Positions 20,671 through 33,478 of a stretch of DNA of 64,000 nt are shown here, piece by piece. The DNA comes from Scortum barcoo (taxonomy: Eukaryota; Chordata; Actinopteri; Centrarchiformes; Terapontidae). The stretch spans positions 2,631,001 through 2,695,000 of the forward strand of contig CM041540.1 of the NCBI GenBank assembly GCA_023238725.1. The letters are read 5' to 3'. The notes beneath the pieces are model-generated. The model did no database searches and was not told the origin of the DNA. It worked only from the letters and a program-made list of their open reading frames with translations. A program made the translations under genes and the position numbers. Position 1 is the stretch's first letter. Every line of letters begins with the position of its first letter.

Positions 20671-22840
20671 TCAAACTATCATCTATTGGCATCTTCCATC
20701 GATAAAAGTTCAAATAAATTCACACACGTCCATTATTCATCTCCTCTGCATCACTACTACAGATTCTCACATGTGGATCATAAAATATCTAAAAATAAAG
20801 TTGGAATATAACTTCTAAAATGATCATGTGGGAGATTTCTGGCAGATGAAAAGAAGAAACTGACTTTTTCCCCACATTTCCTCGCAGGGGTGGAGCTTTT
20901 TCGGCGGTACGTTTGGAGGTCTGTGCAACCTCATGCTGATCGGAGACAGATTCGCCCACAAGCATACGGCAATCAGCGGTGTGTGTGTGTCTGCGTCCTT
21001 GAGAAATAACCCTCAAGCGAGTGTGTGTGTGTGTGTTTGTCTGTTGTTGGCATTGATGCCCTCCTGTTTGGCAGCTCTCTCTACCACACACACACACACA
21101 CACACTTGCGTTAATGAGATGCAGCTTCAGCACGCCACGTCCGCCTCCCGCTGCGTCACACACATGCTACATCCACCGCCGACGTCGTTCCAGGGGCGTC
21201 GATCACTCGCGCATTTACATTTCAAAACCAGCGACATTCGCAGGACCTTGAACTCCGCACTTTTGCTTACACGACCCTAAAATCCCCGACGGCTTTGGCT
21301 TTGACAGCGCTATTCTGATTATTTTCGTGCCAATTACCCTTCAAGCACAACTTAAAGTTGTTGTTGTCAGATTAATGTGATTTTCCAGCTGCTTCACATG
21401 TTAACTTATATTTACAGCCATTTATGTGTCCTTGAATATGTAAAGGGGGCATTTTCAAACTAAAACAGAGGGCGTTTTTGCGCTTTTATTTTTTGCTTTT
21501 TGTCCATTTCAGTTCCCTCCACCTCCTTGGAAGAGTGTCTCAAGGACAAATCCATCATAACAAGTCCTGTTTGACTCTATAGACGAAAACGCTGTAGTTT
21601 TATTCAGTAGTTTTGCTGTAATAAAGCTCCCAGGGAACAATAGTAACACAGAGCAGAGCTGCTGAGCGAGGAGGAAGTCTTTTTGTGTCGCCTTTTATTT
21701 AACATAATTTGCATGGTCATTAATGAAGAGGGGCCTTTCTTCAGCTCCACCGGGACAGCATTTATTTCTCGGAGGTGATTTTAACATTACCTGAGCTGGT
21801 TGGCGACTTTAATCTCATCCCAGGTAATAATTACGCTCGCAATTACCTCCCTTTTTTTTGCCTTACTCCTAATAATTTTGTTCTTTTATCAGCCCAGTGT
21901 GATGTTTGACTTTTGAGTGAAAATGTAGATGTTGCTAACCTGATAGACGGCCTAAATGGATAGCCTATTTGAAGACCAATATGGTGACAGATGAAAATAA
22001 AAACATGACATTTTGACAAATTGGTGCCATTAAAATTCAGCCGAATTAGCGGTTAGCACTTCCCGACTGCGATGCACCCACAAACATACAAACAGCTATC
22101 ACTAAATGACTTGGATGCTGAAAAAAACTTCCAATTATGATGAATCTCAGGCAAGTTCTGAACACATATGTGGAGATTTAATCTTTTATCATAATATAAA
22201 GCCAAGAAAAGCAGCACATTTCACAACCTGAAATCATTAAAAAAAGTCGACATTTTCTGCTTGAAAGACGACTTTAAAAGATGAATTGGTGATTAAAGTT
22301 GATGCATATTCACTTTCTTTTAATGCCAAAGCGATTAATGGTTGCATTTCTAGTTCAAACTCTTTGCATCAACTCCTGAAAACTCACAACAGCTCACCTA
22401 TATTTTGACACAGACGTTTTACAGTAACAGGATTACTCAGTGAGTGAGTCCCAAACAGCCGTGCGGTGCGACGCCTGCGTTTCATTAAGTCTCGCTCTTA
22501 CGCCCCAAGTGACCCGTAATCCCCGTTATCCCATGCCAACATGACCGAGACGCCCCGCATTCCTACATAATGAGACCTTTAGCCACCAAATGTAAACATT
22601 CGGCCGGCCGCTGTCTGCCATTTATCTGCTCTCTTCACCCGACGACTCGAATTGACACGACATTGAGACGCATGTGGAGTATTTATCAGAGCTTGACGCG
22701 GGTTTGTTGGTAATCTATTACTCTGATGCAATGAGTAAACATCACATGTGCGTCTTCACTTCAGAGTCTGAGTGTGTTTTCTTTATTAGCTGGGAGGAGC
22801 AGAGCCATTTTGTCATCCTCTATAAACACAAGATCGCATT
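20671..22840. other. Intergenic; short CA/GT runs, possible conserved element
   Basis: Short GT (about 21020-21036) and CA (about 21087-21104) runs. 21655-21860 is a complex-sequence block with homeodomain-type TAAT words and no repeat character; it could be a conserved non-coding element, but only cross-species alignment can tell. No gene supported. Confidence 0.35.
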
Positions 22841-23135
22841 AGAGAGGGAGGCTGAAGAGGGGAGGAGAAAAGACAGAATAGAAAATAATGGCAGGGAGGG
22901 AGGGAAAATTAAAAAGAGGAAACAAGAGCGATGTAAAGATTGGAAAAAAAGTGATGACAAGGAGGAGAAGGGTGGAAGATTAAAGGAGGAATGAGAGGAA
23001 CGCAATAAGGAGGACGGGGAAAAGGGGAATAAAATGTGAGCAAAAAAAAAAAGTGGATGAAAGGAGGAGGAGGGAGGAAATTAAAGAGGAAAAAGAAAAG
23101 GCGAGGGAAGTTGGGAAGCTGAGAGGAGGGGTGGG
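22841..23135. repeat. Polypurine tract of about 295 bp
   Basis: The plus strand is overwhelmingly A and G with only scattered pyrimidines, built from irregular AGG, GAA and GGGA words rather than a single motif. Long reading frames here are low-complexity Lys/Glu/Arg artefacts. Such tracts can form triplex DNA. Confidence 0.8.
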
Positions 23136-24046
23136 TTTTTTTGGCAGCATGCAGTTTCCATTACTGGCAAAATAAACTGATACCATATGACTAATAACCT
23201 CATAACTGGAGCAGGAATTTACTACACACAGACACACAAATTCACCGAAGTACAACACTGCAACTGCGAAGAGGAGGAGGGAAAAAAAAAAAGCATGGAC
23301 TGGAGAGACCGAGAGCACCTCCAGGAAACACCCACTGATCTGAACACACAACAGGAAATAACAGCTGGACCTACATCAGCTCCCGCTAATAAACAAGAAG
23401 CGTCGCAGGGAGAGAGCGAACTTCTCCCATCTGCCGCCTGAGACGTTTGACTGATGAGAAACGCCGTCGAGCATCCGGGATCAGAGTGCTTCGTACGCCT
23501 GTGAACCTCAAACACACAAAACAAGAGTTAATTTCTGCATGTTTTCATCTACAAGAGTTGAGCGAATGTTAAAAGTTGGTTTATCGAGGATGCAGCAGTA
23601 GGAGGCGCTAATGTTTGGATCAGGTTACTTTAATATTTAATATTTAAGTAAAAGTAGCTGCTTTGCAACAACGTTGTTTTTTAAAGTATAATAAATATGT
23701 ATTTCCATTATTGGGAGATTATTGGCAGATATCAGGATACAAACGCAAACTTTAAACTGAATCCAAGAGTGGTTTTATTCTGCACTTTTTCATCTGTTGG
23801 GTGCAGAAATCAGTAAGAATCAGTTTCATTACTCTTTGCTGTCTTTTGCCGTAAAAAATATTTTTGCTATGACCACCAAGTTTTGGTGAGGTGAGGTGAC
23901 TGATGATTCCTGCTCAAGTGCAAACAACAGAAATAAGTTTGTTAATCACTGCTTTTTTCCCCCCCATACACAATAATCTGAAAAGTCTTCTCAACAACAA
24001 ACTTCCTCTAAACTTCTCAGGCTACACCGACTCCCCCCGAATCTCC
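23136..24046. other. Intergenic, nothing recognised
   Basis: Unique-looking sequence with no repeat family or RNA gene recognised. Reading frames of up to about 100 codons lack coding character. Confidence 0.4.
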
Positions 24047-24120
24047 CCTCATTTTTCCGGTTTGCCACCATTTCCATGTTACGAGGAACATGGAAATGGT
24101 GGCAAACCGGAAAAATGAGG
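24047..24120. repeat. Perfect inverted repeat, 34-bp arms, 6-nt loop
   Basis: Left arm 24047-24080 (CCTCATTTTTCC to CCATTTCCATGTT) and right arm 24087-24120 are exact reverse complements, separated by ACGAGG. A transcript would form a 34-bp uninterrupted hairpin. There are no mismatches, so it arose recently or is maintained. It is too perfect for a typical conserved microRNA precursor. Confidence 0.95.
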
Positions 24121-24143
24121 CAACAGATGAGGAGAAGGTTCAT

Positions 24144-24183
24144 GTTAGTCGGAGTTAGTCGGAGTTAGTCGGTGTTTGTCGGA
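24144..24183 (+). repeat. Short tandem repeat, 10-bp unit x4
   Basis: Four units of GTTAGTCGGA (third ends in T, fourth begins GTTTG) start 23 bp after the perfect palindrome. An inverted partner of GTCGGTGT lies left of the palindrome, in GCTACACCGACTCC at about 24021-24034. Confidence 0.85.
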
Positions 24184-25767
24184 GTCCAGATACAGATGTG
24201 TACGTGTGTCCGGTCAGAAGCGCTCAGAACAAATCGACTGACAGACTGCGTGGCTAATTATTCAAACCACGTACATCACACAGCGGTACGTTATTATACG
24301 TGACTAACAGCATACAGAAAGAGCTTAATGCACAGTGGCGTGGTGGAAAAAGACAAGAAATGAGAAGTAATCAGAGTAAACGCACACACACAGCTGGTTC
24401 AGATATGAATGTCCTGACCTTCCCACAGCCTTCCTGTCTGTTTTCTATACAGCCCAGTAATTACAGCCAAGATGCACAAACACACACTCTGAAATGCACA
24501 AAAGGAACAAACGGCACACAACCAGAGGATCTGAAGTGCCGACGTCGTCGACCCCGACCGCACAAAGTGGATTTGTTGGAAAGTTGCAGATTCACATGCA
24601 GACCGAGCCAGTGTGGCGTGCACAACTCTGTAATGGTGTGTGTGTGTGTGTGTTTTCAGGAAGTATCTGAAATTTGGTTTTCATTTAGTTGTAACAGTGT
24701 GACTGCAAATGGGCACTGCCGCTGCGAGCAAGGGAAGACAAACCGCAACGAGGGTGAAAAACAAAAACACTTAACGCACGCCAACGAAGGGGGAGCCCTG
24801 AGAGAGGATTATTAAGATAAATGTCTAAAAAAAATCCAATATATCATCTCTCTTTGCATTTAGGGAACTTAATGTTGAGATTTAGCTCTTAAATAGACAA
24901 ACTTTTGGGCTTTTTTGCTTTAAGTTTGCTAAATAAGAACAAGAAAGATTAATACGAAAAAAACACTTCTGTATCCAGGTTCTTATTAAATTTATCACCT
25001 TTGAAAATATCAGTGGTTTTATACTGTTATATGGATGTAAAGCTCAATACGTGCAGACAAACTGGTATAAACACTTGTTTGTTTCAGCCTTGTCACCTTG
25101 ACATTTGGAGCAGTGTGACCTAACAGCCGAAAACAGAGCAGCTTATTCTGAGTATTTAGCTGCAGAAATTAGTAAAAAAAACACCAACAATGAACCAAAT
25201 TATTGGTCCGAATGTGTCCTGTTGTTTCTCAGATTGTGAAAATAATCACCCATCACTTCAGCATGAAGGGCGACTTGGTCGATTCACAGACGTTCACGTT
25301 TGAACTAAATTAATTCCAACATTAAAAAGACAAAAACAAACAAAAATGATTGCTCTTTGGCTCGCGTTCACTTCCTGTGGTTATTTCATAATTAAAGCCC
25401 TTTCCAGGGGAGGGAAAGAATCATGCCTCCCAAACCGCTGGAAGGCTTTTAATGTCAAACATCTGCAGGAAACGCTGAGTTTGGATTTGTAACGGCGAAC
25501 GGCAGCAACAACAAATTAACACAGTAAACAAAAACAGGAGAGTATTAAAAAGCACAGGGGAGGCTTCAAAATAAAAGCTGAAGCAAACAGGAAGTCAAAT
25601 AAATCTTTCAGATCGGTTTTGCAGGCTGATTTTTCTAAAATATATATTTTTTTGGCAGATGTTTCTTAAAGGAAATTTAGAAGGGAGGGAAAGAAAACAA
25701 AAAGGAGGCCAAGAAGGAGAAAAGAAATACAGAGATGAAGGCAGGGAGTCAAATGGTACAGGAAATG

Positions 25768-25769
<2 letters not shown>
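24184..25769. other. Intergenic, nothing recognised
   Basis: One short GT run at about 24636-24652. The 171-codon open frame at 24300-24815 is compositionally ordinary non-coding sequence with no recognisable domain and crosses the GT run. It is not called as a gene. Confidence 0.4.

Positions 25770-25810
<41 letters not shown>
25770..25810. repeat. (CA)n microsatellite
   Basis: Uninterrupted CA dinucleotides. A second short CA run lies at about 25937-25953. Confidence 0.95.
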
Positions 25811-25811
<1 letters not shown>

Positions 25812-26897
25812 CACAACGACTGTAACCTCCACTTTCAAACTAAAGATATGTACACAAAACCAAGTACACGCTGTAAGTAGTACTTACACTGCATGCATGC
25901 AAACTAAATGCATAAACAATGGCCAAAACACACCCATACACACACACACACACAGCTTTGATGGCGTTCATGTGACCCTGATGCGTTCAATATGACTCTG
26001 AAAAACAAGAGCTAGATCTCTGCAAGTAATCAAGGTCTAAGGTCGCATTTCAAAACCTGAAACTTTATCACAGAGAACTTCATAACAAGAACACATCTAA
26101 AGTTCAAAAGGTCAGAGGTCAAATATTTTCTGTGTATGAGTTTCTCATCTTATCAATCTTTACAGACGAAGGGTTAAAACGTTCAGATTTGAGTTAAAAC
26201 TGGCTGATTTTCTGGCTAATTGGGATCACAAGAACTCCAAACACACCATTTTTCAGTCTTCTTTTATCTCCAGTTTGGTCTCCACCAGAATAACTTTTAG
26301 CCCTTTAACTTTAATCGTCGTTTAATTGTTTCTTCATTTTCCAGTCTGTTTGCAGCATTACAGCATCTCTGCTCTCCTTTTTTTTTTTTTTTTTTTCCTC
26401 CTTGTGTCCGCTGCTGATAACTTGCTTTATTAGCGTTTTATTTCCATTTGCTGCATTTGTCAAAACCGGCAGCTCAATTAAGCAACAAAAGAAAATCTAA
26501 TTTGCCTTCGTGTCATTTGAAGGGTTTGACTGAACTGCTCTTTGCTCACCACGAGGCTAAAAATTATTCAATTAATCAATTAGTCAGCTGACAGAAAACA
26601 ATTTAGATCAAATGGCTGACAGTAAACGCTTCCAGCTTCTCAATTATGATAATTTTCTGCCTTTGTTTTATGCGATTAGCAAACTGAGTATTCAGTAGTT
26701 TTTTTTCACTAAGTGGGGGATTCTACATGCCTTATTTTATAGAAAATAAAGACCTTACTCTTTAGTTTTCTCTTTTTTAGATGTATGCTACTGTTAACTT
26801 CTAAAAGCTGCAGTTCAACAGGCAGCAGGAGATCTCGCTTCCATTTCATCACAACACATTTTCTGGCCAGTAGGAGTGAGATTAGTGAGATTTAGCT
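25811..26897. other. Intergenic, nothing recognised
   Basis: Contains a T homopolymer at about 26379-26396 and otherwise AT-rich, unique-looking sequence. No gene or RNA supported. Confidence 0.4.
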
Positions 26898-27351
26898 GCG
26901 TTTGGACCACAGGGACTTTCCTCAGGGAGCCCACCACAGGGACCAGGGTCTAAATGAAGATTTCAGGGACATTATTTTACCCCTCAAAAAGTCCCTGCTC
27001 GAGAGGTCGTAGTTTTCAAAAGTAACCTTGCAGCGCTGGGCATTTCTGATTGGTCGAGTGTTCCCAACATATTTTTATTTTATGTCAGCCGCCATTTTTA
27101 AAAGCCTGCAAACAAACTTTCCGGTTTGTTTCTGTTGGACACGGAGCAGAAGAAGGTCTACGACAGACGGAGCGACGACTAAGTCCAGGCCTTACTGAGT
27201 ATTTATGCTGAGGAGGAAAAACAGCCGTTGATTTCACAAACATCAGCGGACTAAACTGTCTGATCTTTGGTAGAAATGCAGACAACAACGACCTGCAGGA
27301 AGCTTTTTAGGTCATTGGAAAAAGTTCAGGTACTTTAGGTCGAAACGTGAC
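26898..27351. mobile_element. Candidate non-autonomous DNA transposon (MITE-like)
   Basis: The left end reads GCGTTTGGACCACAGGGACT. The right end, reverse complemented, reads GTCACGTTTCGACCTAAAGT. Both share CGTTT-x-GACC followed by a similar G/AC block, giving imperfect terminal inverted repeats about 450 bp apart. The AGGTACTTTAGGTCGAAACG-type end is familiar from dispersed fish elements. No coding capacity and no clear target duplication. Confidence 0.45.
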
Positions 27352-27927
27352 TTTAGATTTGATTTTGGGAGGTTGCCTGAACATCTCGTGATCCATTTAC
27401 CATTTTCTGACACGGTGAACAATCACAAATTATTACTTGCAGCTTTACTTATTACAACAGAGTTCATTGTTAGGTAAAGTTAATAGTAAATAACTTAAAT
27501 ACTCAGATTTACTGAGAGTCCTTTAGATGTGTGAGATGTGCACTAGATTCACAGTCATTTTTCTTGTGTGTTGTAGGTCATGAGCTGACAGGCAGAAGGA
27601 CTAACTGGCGGGGAGGAAGATGGAAAAAAAAAGGAAAAAGAAATGTGGAAGGCAGGTGGTCGAGTGTTTGGCTCATTATCTTAGTTCAGGCCGGAGTTCA
27701 GAAAGAGACGGAACGAGCGAAAGAAGAAGAGAGCGGCGAGGAAAACATTATAAAATGGAGAAAACTCAGTCGAGCAGATGCTCACCCCGCTGGGTAATGG
27801 TGTAGGGACACACACACACACACTCTCCAGTGTGTCAACAGCGGCAGCAACTCTGTTAAACTGGTTTATTCATGGGTAACCCTGTGTCACATCCAGTGGA
27901 ACGTACTGACTGTTACTGATTAGAGAT

Positions 27928-27930
<3 letters not shown>
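27352..27930. other. Intergenic, nothing recognised
   Basis: Purine-rich around 27590-27760. Short CA run at about 27810-27824. No gene supported. Confidence 0.4.

Positions 27931-27988
<58 letters not shown>
27931..27988. repeat. (GT)n microsatellite, about 58 bp
   Basis: Uninterrupted GT dinucleotides. No other feature. Confidence 0.95.
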
Positions 27989-27990
<2 letters not shown>

Positions 27991-28344
27991 GTCCCCTCCC
28001 ATCCCGCCTGCAGCCAAATGGGAAGCACTTGACAAACATTACCAAGACCTTCAGCGGTGAAACGGCCATTCTGCCTCGACCCTGATTTACCTCGCGAGGC
28101 GTCCGTCCTTTAACACCGTTAACGTCGACTGAAGCGGCTTATTTCCAGAGAGACCGACTGAATCAGACTGTTTTTCAGAGTGGAGATGAAAGAAAAAAAA
28201 AATAAAATAAAGACAAACAGAAACTTCAGATGAAACAGGTCGACAGAAGAAAAACAAAGAGCCAAACGCCCTCTGGCAGCACTGTGAAGCTGAATTTAAC
28301 CTGAATTTTTACATTATCGTGCTCACTGTGACAACACGCGGATG

Positions 28345-28965
28345 TTTAGAGGACATAATGTTCACTATGTTAAACATTTGTCACATAGTACAACAAAGGA
28401 TGATGAGAGATGTTAGTTTTGCAGAAATCTGGTCACAAACGGAGGAAAGTCTGAACTGATGATGGCATGAAATGAAAAGCTACGAGCACCAAAGTTGTTA
28501 TAAATCACCCTAAAGGGGCCGTAAATATCTGTTCAAAATTCAAAATTTTACCATCACGTGCACAACAATTACACAAAGGAGTCGCTGGCAATGAAATTCT
28601 TGAGTCTCTGGCTCCATAAAACAATGCTCAAAAAAGCTGAAAAAGAAAGACCAGACATGCAAAAAGGAAAATAAGCTAATATATAGACCTAAAATATAGA
28701 TAATCCAAGTAAATAAAATATAAAACTAAAATACTGTCGGATTAACAAGGGGCAAAGTTTTGAAATTCCAACCTCACATAGTCGCTCGCTTAAAGGTTAT
28801 TAAGGTTAATGGCAATAAATCCACAAATTGTTGGGATATTTCAATCTGGACCAGTAACAAAACAATGCTGAGGAAAAATCACGTGGCCACAATTCAACTG
28901 CCAAAAACTGTATCTCCCTTTAATTTTGTCTTAATTTGTGTATCTCCTTGACATCTCCTTCCAAT
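28345..28965 (+). repeat. Dispersed fish repeat interrupted by a second element
   Basis: 28345-28550 contains ATGTTAGTTTTGCAG, GATGATGG and CACCAAAGTTGTTATAAATC blocks. 28780-28890 continues the same family with AATTGTTGGGATATTTCAAT and CTGGACCAGTAAC. Between them, 28551-28740 is a different sequence. It begins ATCACGTGCACAACAATTAC and resembles the element at 43676-43990, so it appears to be a nested insertion. Other members of the outer family are at 51365-51745, 46985-47425 and 61385-61650. Confidence 0.55.
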
Positions 28966-29606
28966 GTCAGACTATTAAAAAATATTTTAAAAAAAACAGG
29001 AGAAATAACCCCGACTTCACAGACGAAGGAAGACAAAAACAAGAATTTGCTGATTGCCTCTTTAAAAATATGCATGCTTCATCTGTAATCAGCGGCGTGT
29101 GTGTGATTAGCATCGCTGCATGAACTGTGGCATGTTGACTGCATGATAAGGACAACAAATACTCGCACTTAAAAAAAAAAATCACATGTTTTCATAGGAA
29201 TTAATGTGGAGAAAATGAAAAAAAAGATTTAGACGGTGAGAAATGGGTTGGAAATGAGGCGGAAATAAGCGAGCGGGCCGAGATCCAGAGAGACGTGTGG
29301 GAACGTTTTTTTGGAATTAAAAACTCTGAAAATGTTGAAAGACAGAAAAGACGAACTAGAGGAGAGGAGGATTGTGGTTTTGGGTTTCCTGTGGTGGAAA
29401 CGAGGTCAAACTGCAGCCATGAGAACACACATGGTCTTTGTTTTTCGGCCAAATGTAGCTGTGCTGCGTTTAAAAGACATTTAATGAGCGTTTCACTGAG
29501 CGTGTGTGAGACCACCTGTCTTTGTATAAGTGTTACAAAAAGAAAAAAAAGAAAAGACATATCACCTCAGACCACATGTGACCACCAAGCCACCCATCCA
29601 AACCCC

Positions 29607-29608
<2 letters not shown>
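28966..29608. other. Intergenic, nothing recognised
   Basis: AT-rich, unique-looking sequence with A runs. No supported gene. Confidence 0.4.
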
Positions 29609-29643
<35 letters not shown>

Positions 29644-29848
29644 ATCTAATGCCACCATGCAGGTCTTGGATGTGTGAACGTGTCTCTAAGTATCTGCGTA
29701 CCTCACACTCACACTGTGCATGGTGTTAGATTGTCACACACATGCACACACACAACTCTGTCACACGCACACACAGTCACACACACACACACAGTCAGTC
29801 ACTCTGTCACACGCACACACACACTCTGTCACACGCACACACACACCT
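29609..29848. repeat. CA-rich microsatellite cluster
   Basis: A CA run at 29609-29639 is followed, from about 29735, by repeated CACACACAGTCACA and CTCTGTCACACGCACACACA words. The latter recur at about 20-25-bp spacing, a degenerate minisatellite built from CA repeats. Confidence 0.85.
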
Positions 29849-31331
29849 CAGCACACAGCCGGCGGTGTCGGTGAGACGTCGGCCTGCAGACAGCAGCTCA
29901 GGGTGCGATCGATCGCGCTCTGAGGAGAAAACGTCGGCGGTGATGCAGATTAAAATGGAAGTGGAGCTCCTTCTCGCTGTTTCTCGCTCAGAAAGGCTGG
30001 AAGATGTTTCCACGACTCAACGTGAAGCTTCACGGCGGGGAAATCTAAAAACGGCTGGCGTGGAAACAGAGCGAGTCGAGATGTGATTCAGTAGCAGCGA
30101 CGGGTCTGAAGTGTGCTGAAAATCAGCAACTAACAATTATTCTTATCATCGATTAACAGAGATCACTTGTTAAACACTTATTTTATGTGTACCATGTATG
30201 TTTTTATATTGTGACCCACTTTAAAGAATATTTCCTTTTCCTTTATCATGGAAGGACGTAACTTTTAGTCACTTTAAGTCAAGCGAAGTTTGATTATTTT
30301 GGTAAGAACGGCGTCAAACTCTTTATTGTTCTTCCTGCAGGCAGCTGTTCAGAAGCAAACAACAAACTTTAACAACAGACCGACTCAGTCAGAGAGCGGC
30401 TGATGAACACAGCGGAGCGTTTAGCAGCAGAAAAGGCAGGTATTTCCCTCAGGAGGAGGCGGTGGAGACCAAACACAGAGCAAAAAGAGAGAAAATACTG
30501 GACTTGACTAGACTAGACATGAAACTGATTATTATGAGAAGTATAGCGACAAGCAACACAATGTAAACATGCCACTTTTTCACAATAAAAGACTTCCTTT
30601 GAAGGAACTGCATCGTGAAAGGCATCATTTTGTATCCATCACATTGTGCAATCAACATTTACTTCACTCAAGCAAAAAAAACTTTGCCACAATAAAAGAT
30701 GATGATAAATTAATGTTGTGAAGAGAAAAAACATCATGCAGGTTTAAGCAAAACACTTTTTTTCATTGCCGTTCATACACGCTGAGAGAAAAGTTTCAAA
30801 AGAAGTAAAGTTCATTTAAACAGCAACTTAGAAAATGCTTTAGCAGAACCTGGATTGTAAAATTTCAGGACTGCAATGATGCAAATAAAATGGCGATCAA
30901 TAACAAGTAGTGACACAATATCTGCTTTCCAAGAAAGTTCAGCTGCCACGTCCGCCTCCTTCATACCCACAAACCTTTAGGTTTCTTGACCGTTTCCTCC
31001 TGACAAACTGCACCAAAGTGGATTGGACACTCTCGGTGTGAAAGCTGCCTTCAGACGAGAGCCTTTAATTACAGCCCGCACGGAGAGACGGCTCACGTCT
31101 AAAATACTCTCCGACAGTCGGCTGACCTTGATGCACCGTTTGCATTTAGAAGAATTAAAGTTAGAAGATCTGGCACTTCTTCCACAGAGAAAAAGAGAAA
31201 AAGTCTGAGTTATCAAACATGTGGTTTTATCTTCCTCTCAGACTTTGATTCTGTCAGAAGCAGCCGAATGAGAAAGCTCCTTATAAACACGCTCTGCAAT
31301 CACAGCGAAGTGTTTTGAATCTCCTCTCTCG
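29849..31331. other. Intergenic, nothing recognised
   Basis: Slightly GC-richer at 29860-30080, then AT-rich. No reading frame with coding character on either strand and no RNA gene seen. Confidence 0.4.
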
Positions 31332-31354
31332 AAAAAAAAAAAAAAAAAAAAAAA
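31332..31354. repeat. A homopolymer, 23 bases
   Basis: Uninterrupted run of 23 A on the plus strand. No retroelement body is recognisable upstream of it. Confidence 0.9.
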
Positions 31355-33314
31355 CTCAAAGCTGTAGACTACCAACACAGGCTGAAATGAAACAGTGGAA
31401 ATTCCCACAGCCAAAGACCACATCACGTTCCAGTCGCCCGAGAAAAACCCAGTGAGGTAATGAAAACTGAAAAAGCTCCACATACTGATGGGATTACTGC
31501 GATCTTAAAAAAAAAACAAAACAAAAAAAAACGATGCATTAAATTAAAAACACACAGCTCATGTGTGTACATAGATGTGATTTCTTTTTATTGTCTATTT
31601 GATATTACTGGGATATTTTTTTTGTAATTCTCTAAATTCTTTGAGGATTTTTTATTGAAAATGAAATAAAGCTGCTTAAATTCTGAATTTATTTTCCGTC
31701 TCACGCTGCAGAAAATGTACATTATGTCGTCATTTACGCCATCAGTCAGTCAGAAAATGTTTTTTATTTTGACGACAGTGAAAAAATAATGACAGAAACT
31801 TCACAAGAGGAATTTTCACTCTTTTTGGAAAACATTTCCTTATTTTTTAAAGTGTCGGTATTGTGCTCTTTCATGAAGGTGAAGAACTTAAGAGACATTT
31901 TTTTTTTTTTTTTTAATGTGGTTGAAGATATTCTGACCTTTAACCCCAAGTTTGGGTCGAGCTCAGTAAACTCCTCTTTCAAACTTCCACTCTGAAATGC
32001 TTTCTCTCACAATTTCTGAATCAATATAACCCAGATGACCTCGCCAAGGTTATTTTTTTCAAAGCTTTCTGCAGAACCACAGAGGACATCAAACTTAAAA
32101 ATCAGGACTTTAAAGCTCAACATCATCATATAACTTGTTAAAATCCACTTTTTATAATCATCTTTACCTTAAAACTCAAACATGACATGAAACTCAACAT
32201 AAAAAAGTATAACCAACAGAAAAAACAGGTTAAGCTGGCGATCACGTGAAAGGCGGAGAGGATTTTGAAGTATGCCGGCGCTCAGCTGGGGGAAGGACTC
32301 ACAGCCGCTGAGTCAGAGTCCGACAGAAACAAAAAAGCACTTTAGACAACGACGTGGCAGAGCTGATGGTGACAGATAAAGAAAGAATAAGTGAAACCAA
32401 AATCAGGGGAAGTATAAAAATAGAAAACTGAGAGGTTTGCCAAAATATGCCTGATAGATTTGACTGGACTTTGGAGTGAACCCCATTAGCATTAAACTAT
32501 TCTGAATCATTCATCCGTGGGAATATTTGGGAAGTTGAGAAAAATGTTGATGCCAAAGGCGAAATAATTATTCTGCATGGAGGCACAGCTTCTTATAAAT
32601 CATAATAATTACTATAAAGTGTGATGCAAGACAATATAAACAAGGCCCTGTGTGTTCAGAAAAGGAGATACACAGTTTATTATGTACACATAGCTTAAAA
32701 TAATGAAGTCTAATACAACAGCTCTGCTAAAAACACAACTTTTTGAAGGTTATAATGCTCAGTTTATATTTAAATTGCTTAAATTAAACTTTATGATCAT
32801 TTTGAAGGATGTAGTTTGACGTGGTGTTGAACTGTGTCACATTATACTGTGAGACGTTTCTAATATTTAGTCTACCTTCAGTTAAACTTTAAGGAAAGTT
32901 GAATCAACGTCCCTCAAAAGCTTCTTGAACATAATAATCTTCATGTAAATAAGACTTACTGCTGTATTAGACTGCTGCTCAGTGTACTTAATAAACTGAA
33001 TGTATATTTATTGGTCGCCAACTTCAGCAGTTGGATCCAAATGAGTAAAAATGGATAAGAAAATTATAAAAAGGTTAAATAGATGGAATAGATGGCAAGC
33101 ATTTCTGCACATGAAAAACAGATTTTGCCCTTTAATTGCATTTCTACAAGAATTATTATTAAACTATGGGGAAGTTAATCATGTGACACATTTCAATCAT
33201 CTTGTGGGAAAAAAAGTTTGATTCAAGTAAAAATAAAGTGTGGACGGCCTGTGGCTTCATAGCTTCACCTTTATCTGTGTCACCAATCTGAACAAACACG
33301 GTGGTCAAGGACAC

Positions 33315-33315
<1 letters not shown>
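31355..33315. other. Intergenic, nothing recognised
   Basis: AT-rich sequence with a T run near 31899-31914. No coding or RNA gene seen. Confidence 0.4.
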
Positions 33316-33367
<52 letters not shown>

Positions 33368-33478
33368 CACACACACGCACGCTTCTGTTTCTACTGCAAA
33401 CACAACCTTCGGATGCAAACACGGATCACACACACGCTCTGTTGCTAATGGACACACAGACACACACACACACACACA
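33313..33478. repeat. (CA)n microsatellite cluster
   Basis: A CA run at 33316-33365 with an adjoining CA/CG-interrupted stretch to about 33380, and a second run at about 33452-33478. Confidence 0.95.

Noticed and set aside
24047..24120. Conserved microRNA precursor
   Set aside because: The stem is perfectly paired with no bulges and the arm sequence does not match a microRNA I recognise; a recent palindrome-forming event is more likely.
24300..24815. 171-codon plus-strand open frame
   Set aside because: No recognisable domain, no splice or start context, passes through a GT run, and composition matches surrounding non-coding DNA.
29295..29729. 144-codon plus-strand frame as a possible gene
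   Set aside because: Runs into the CA microsatellite, with no domain or conserved motif.
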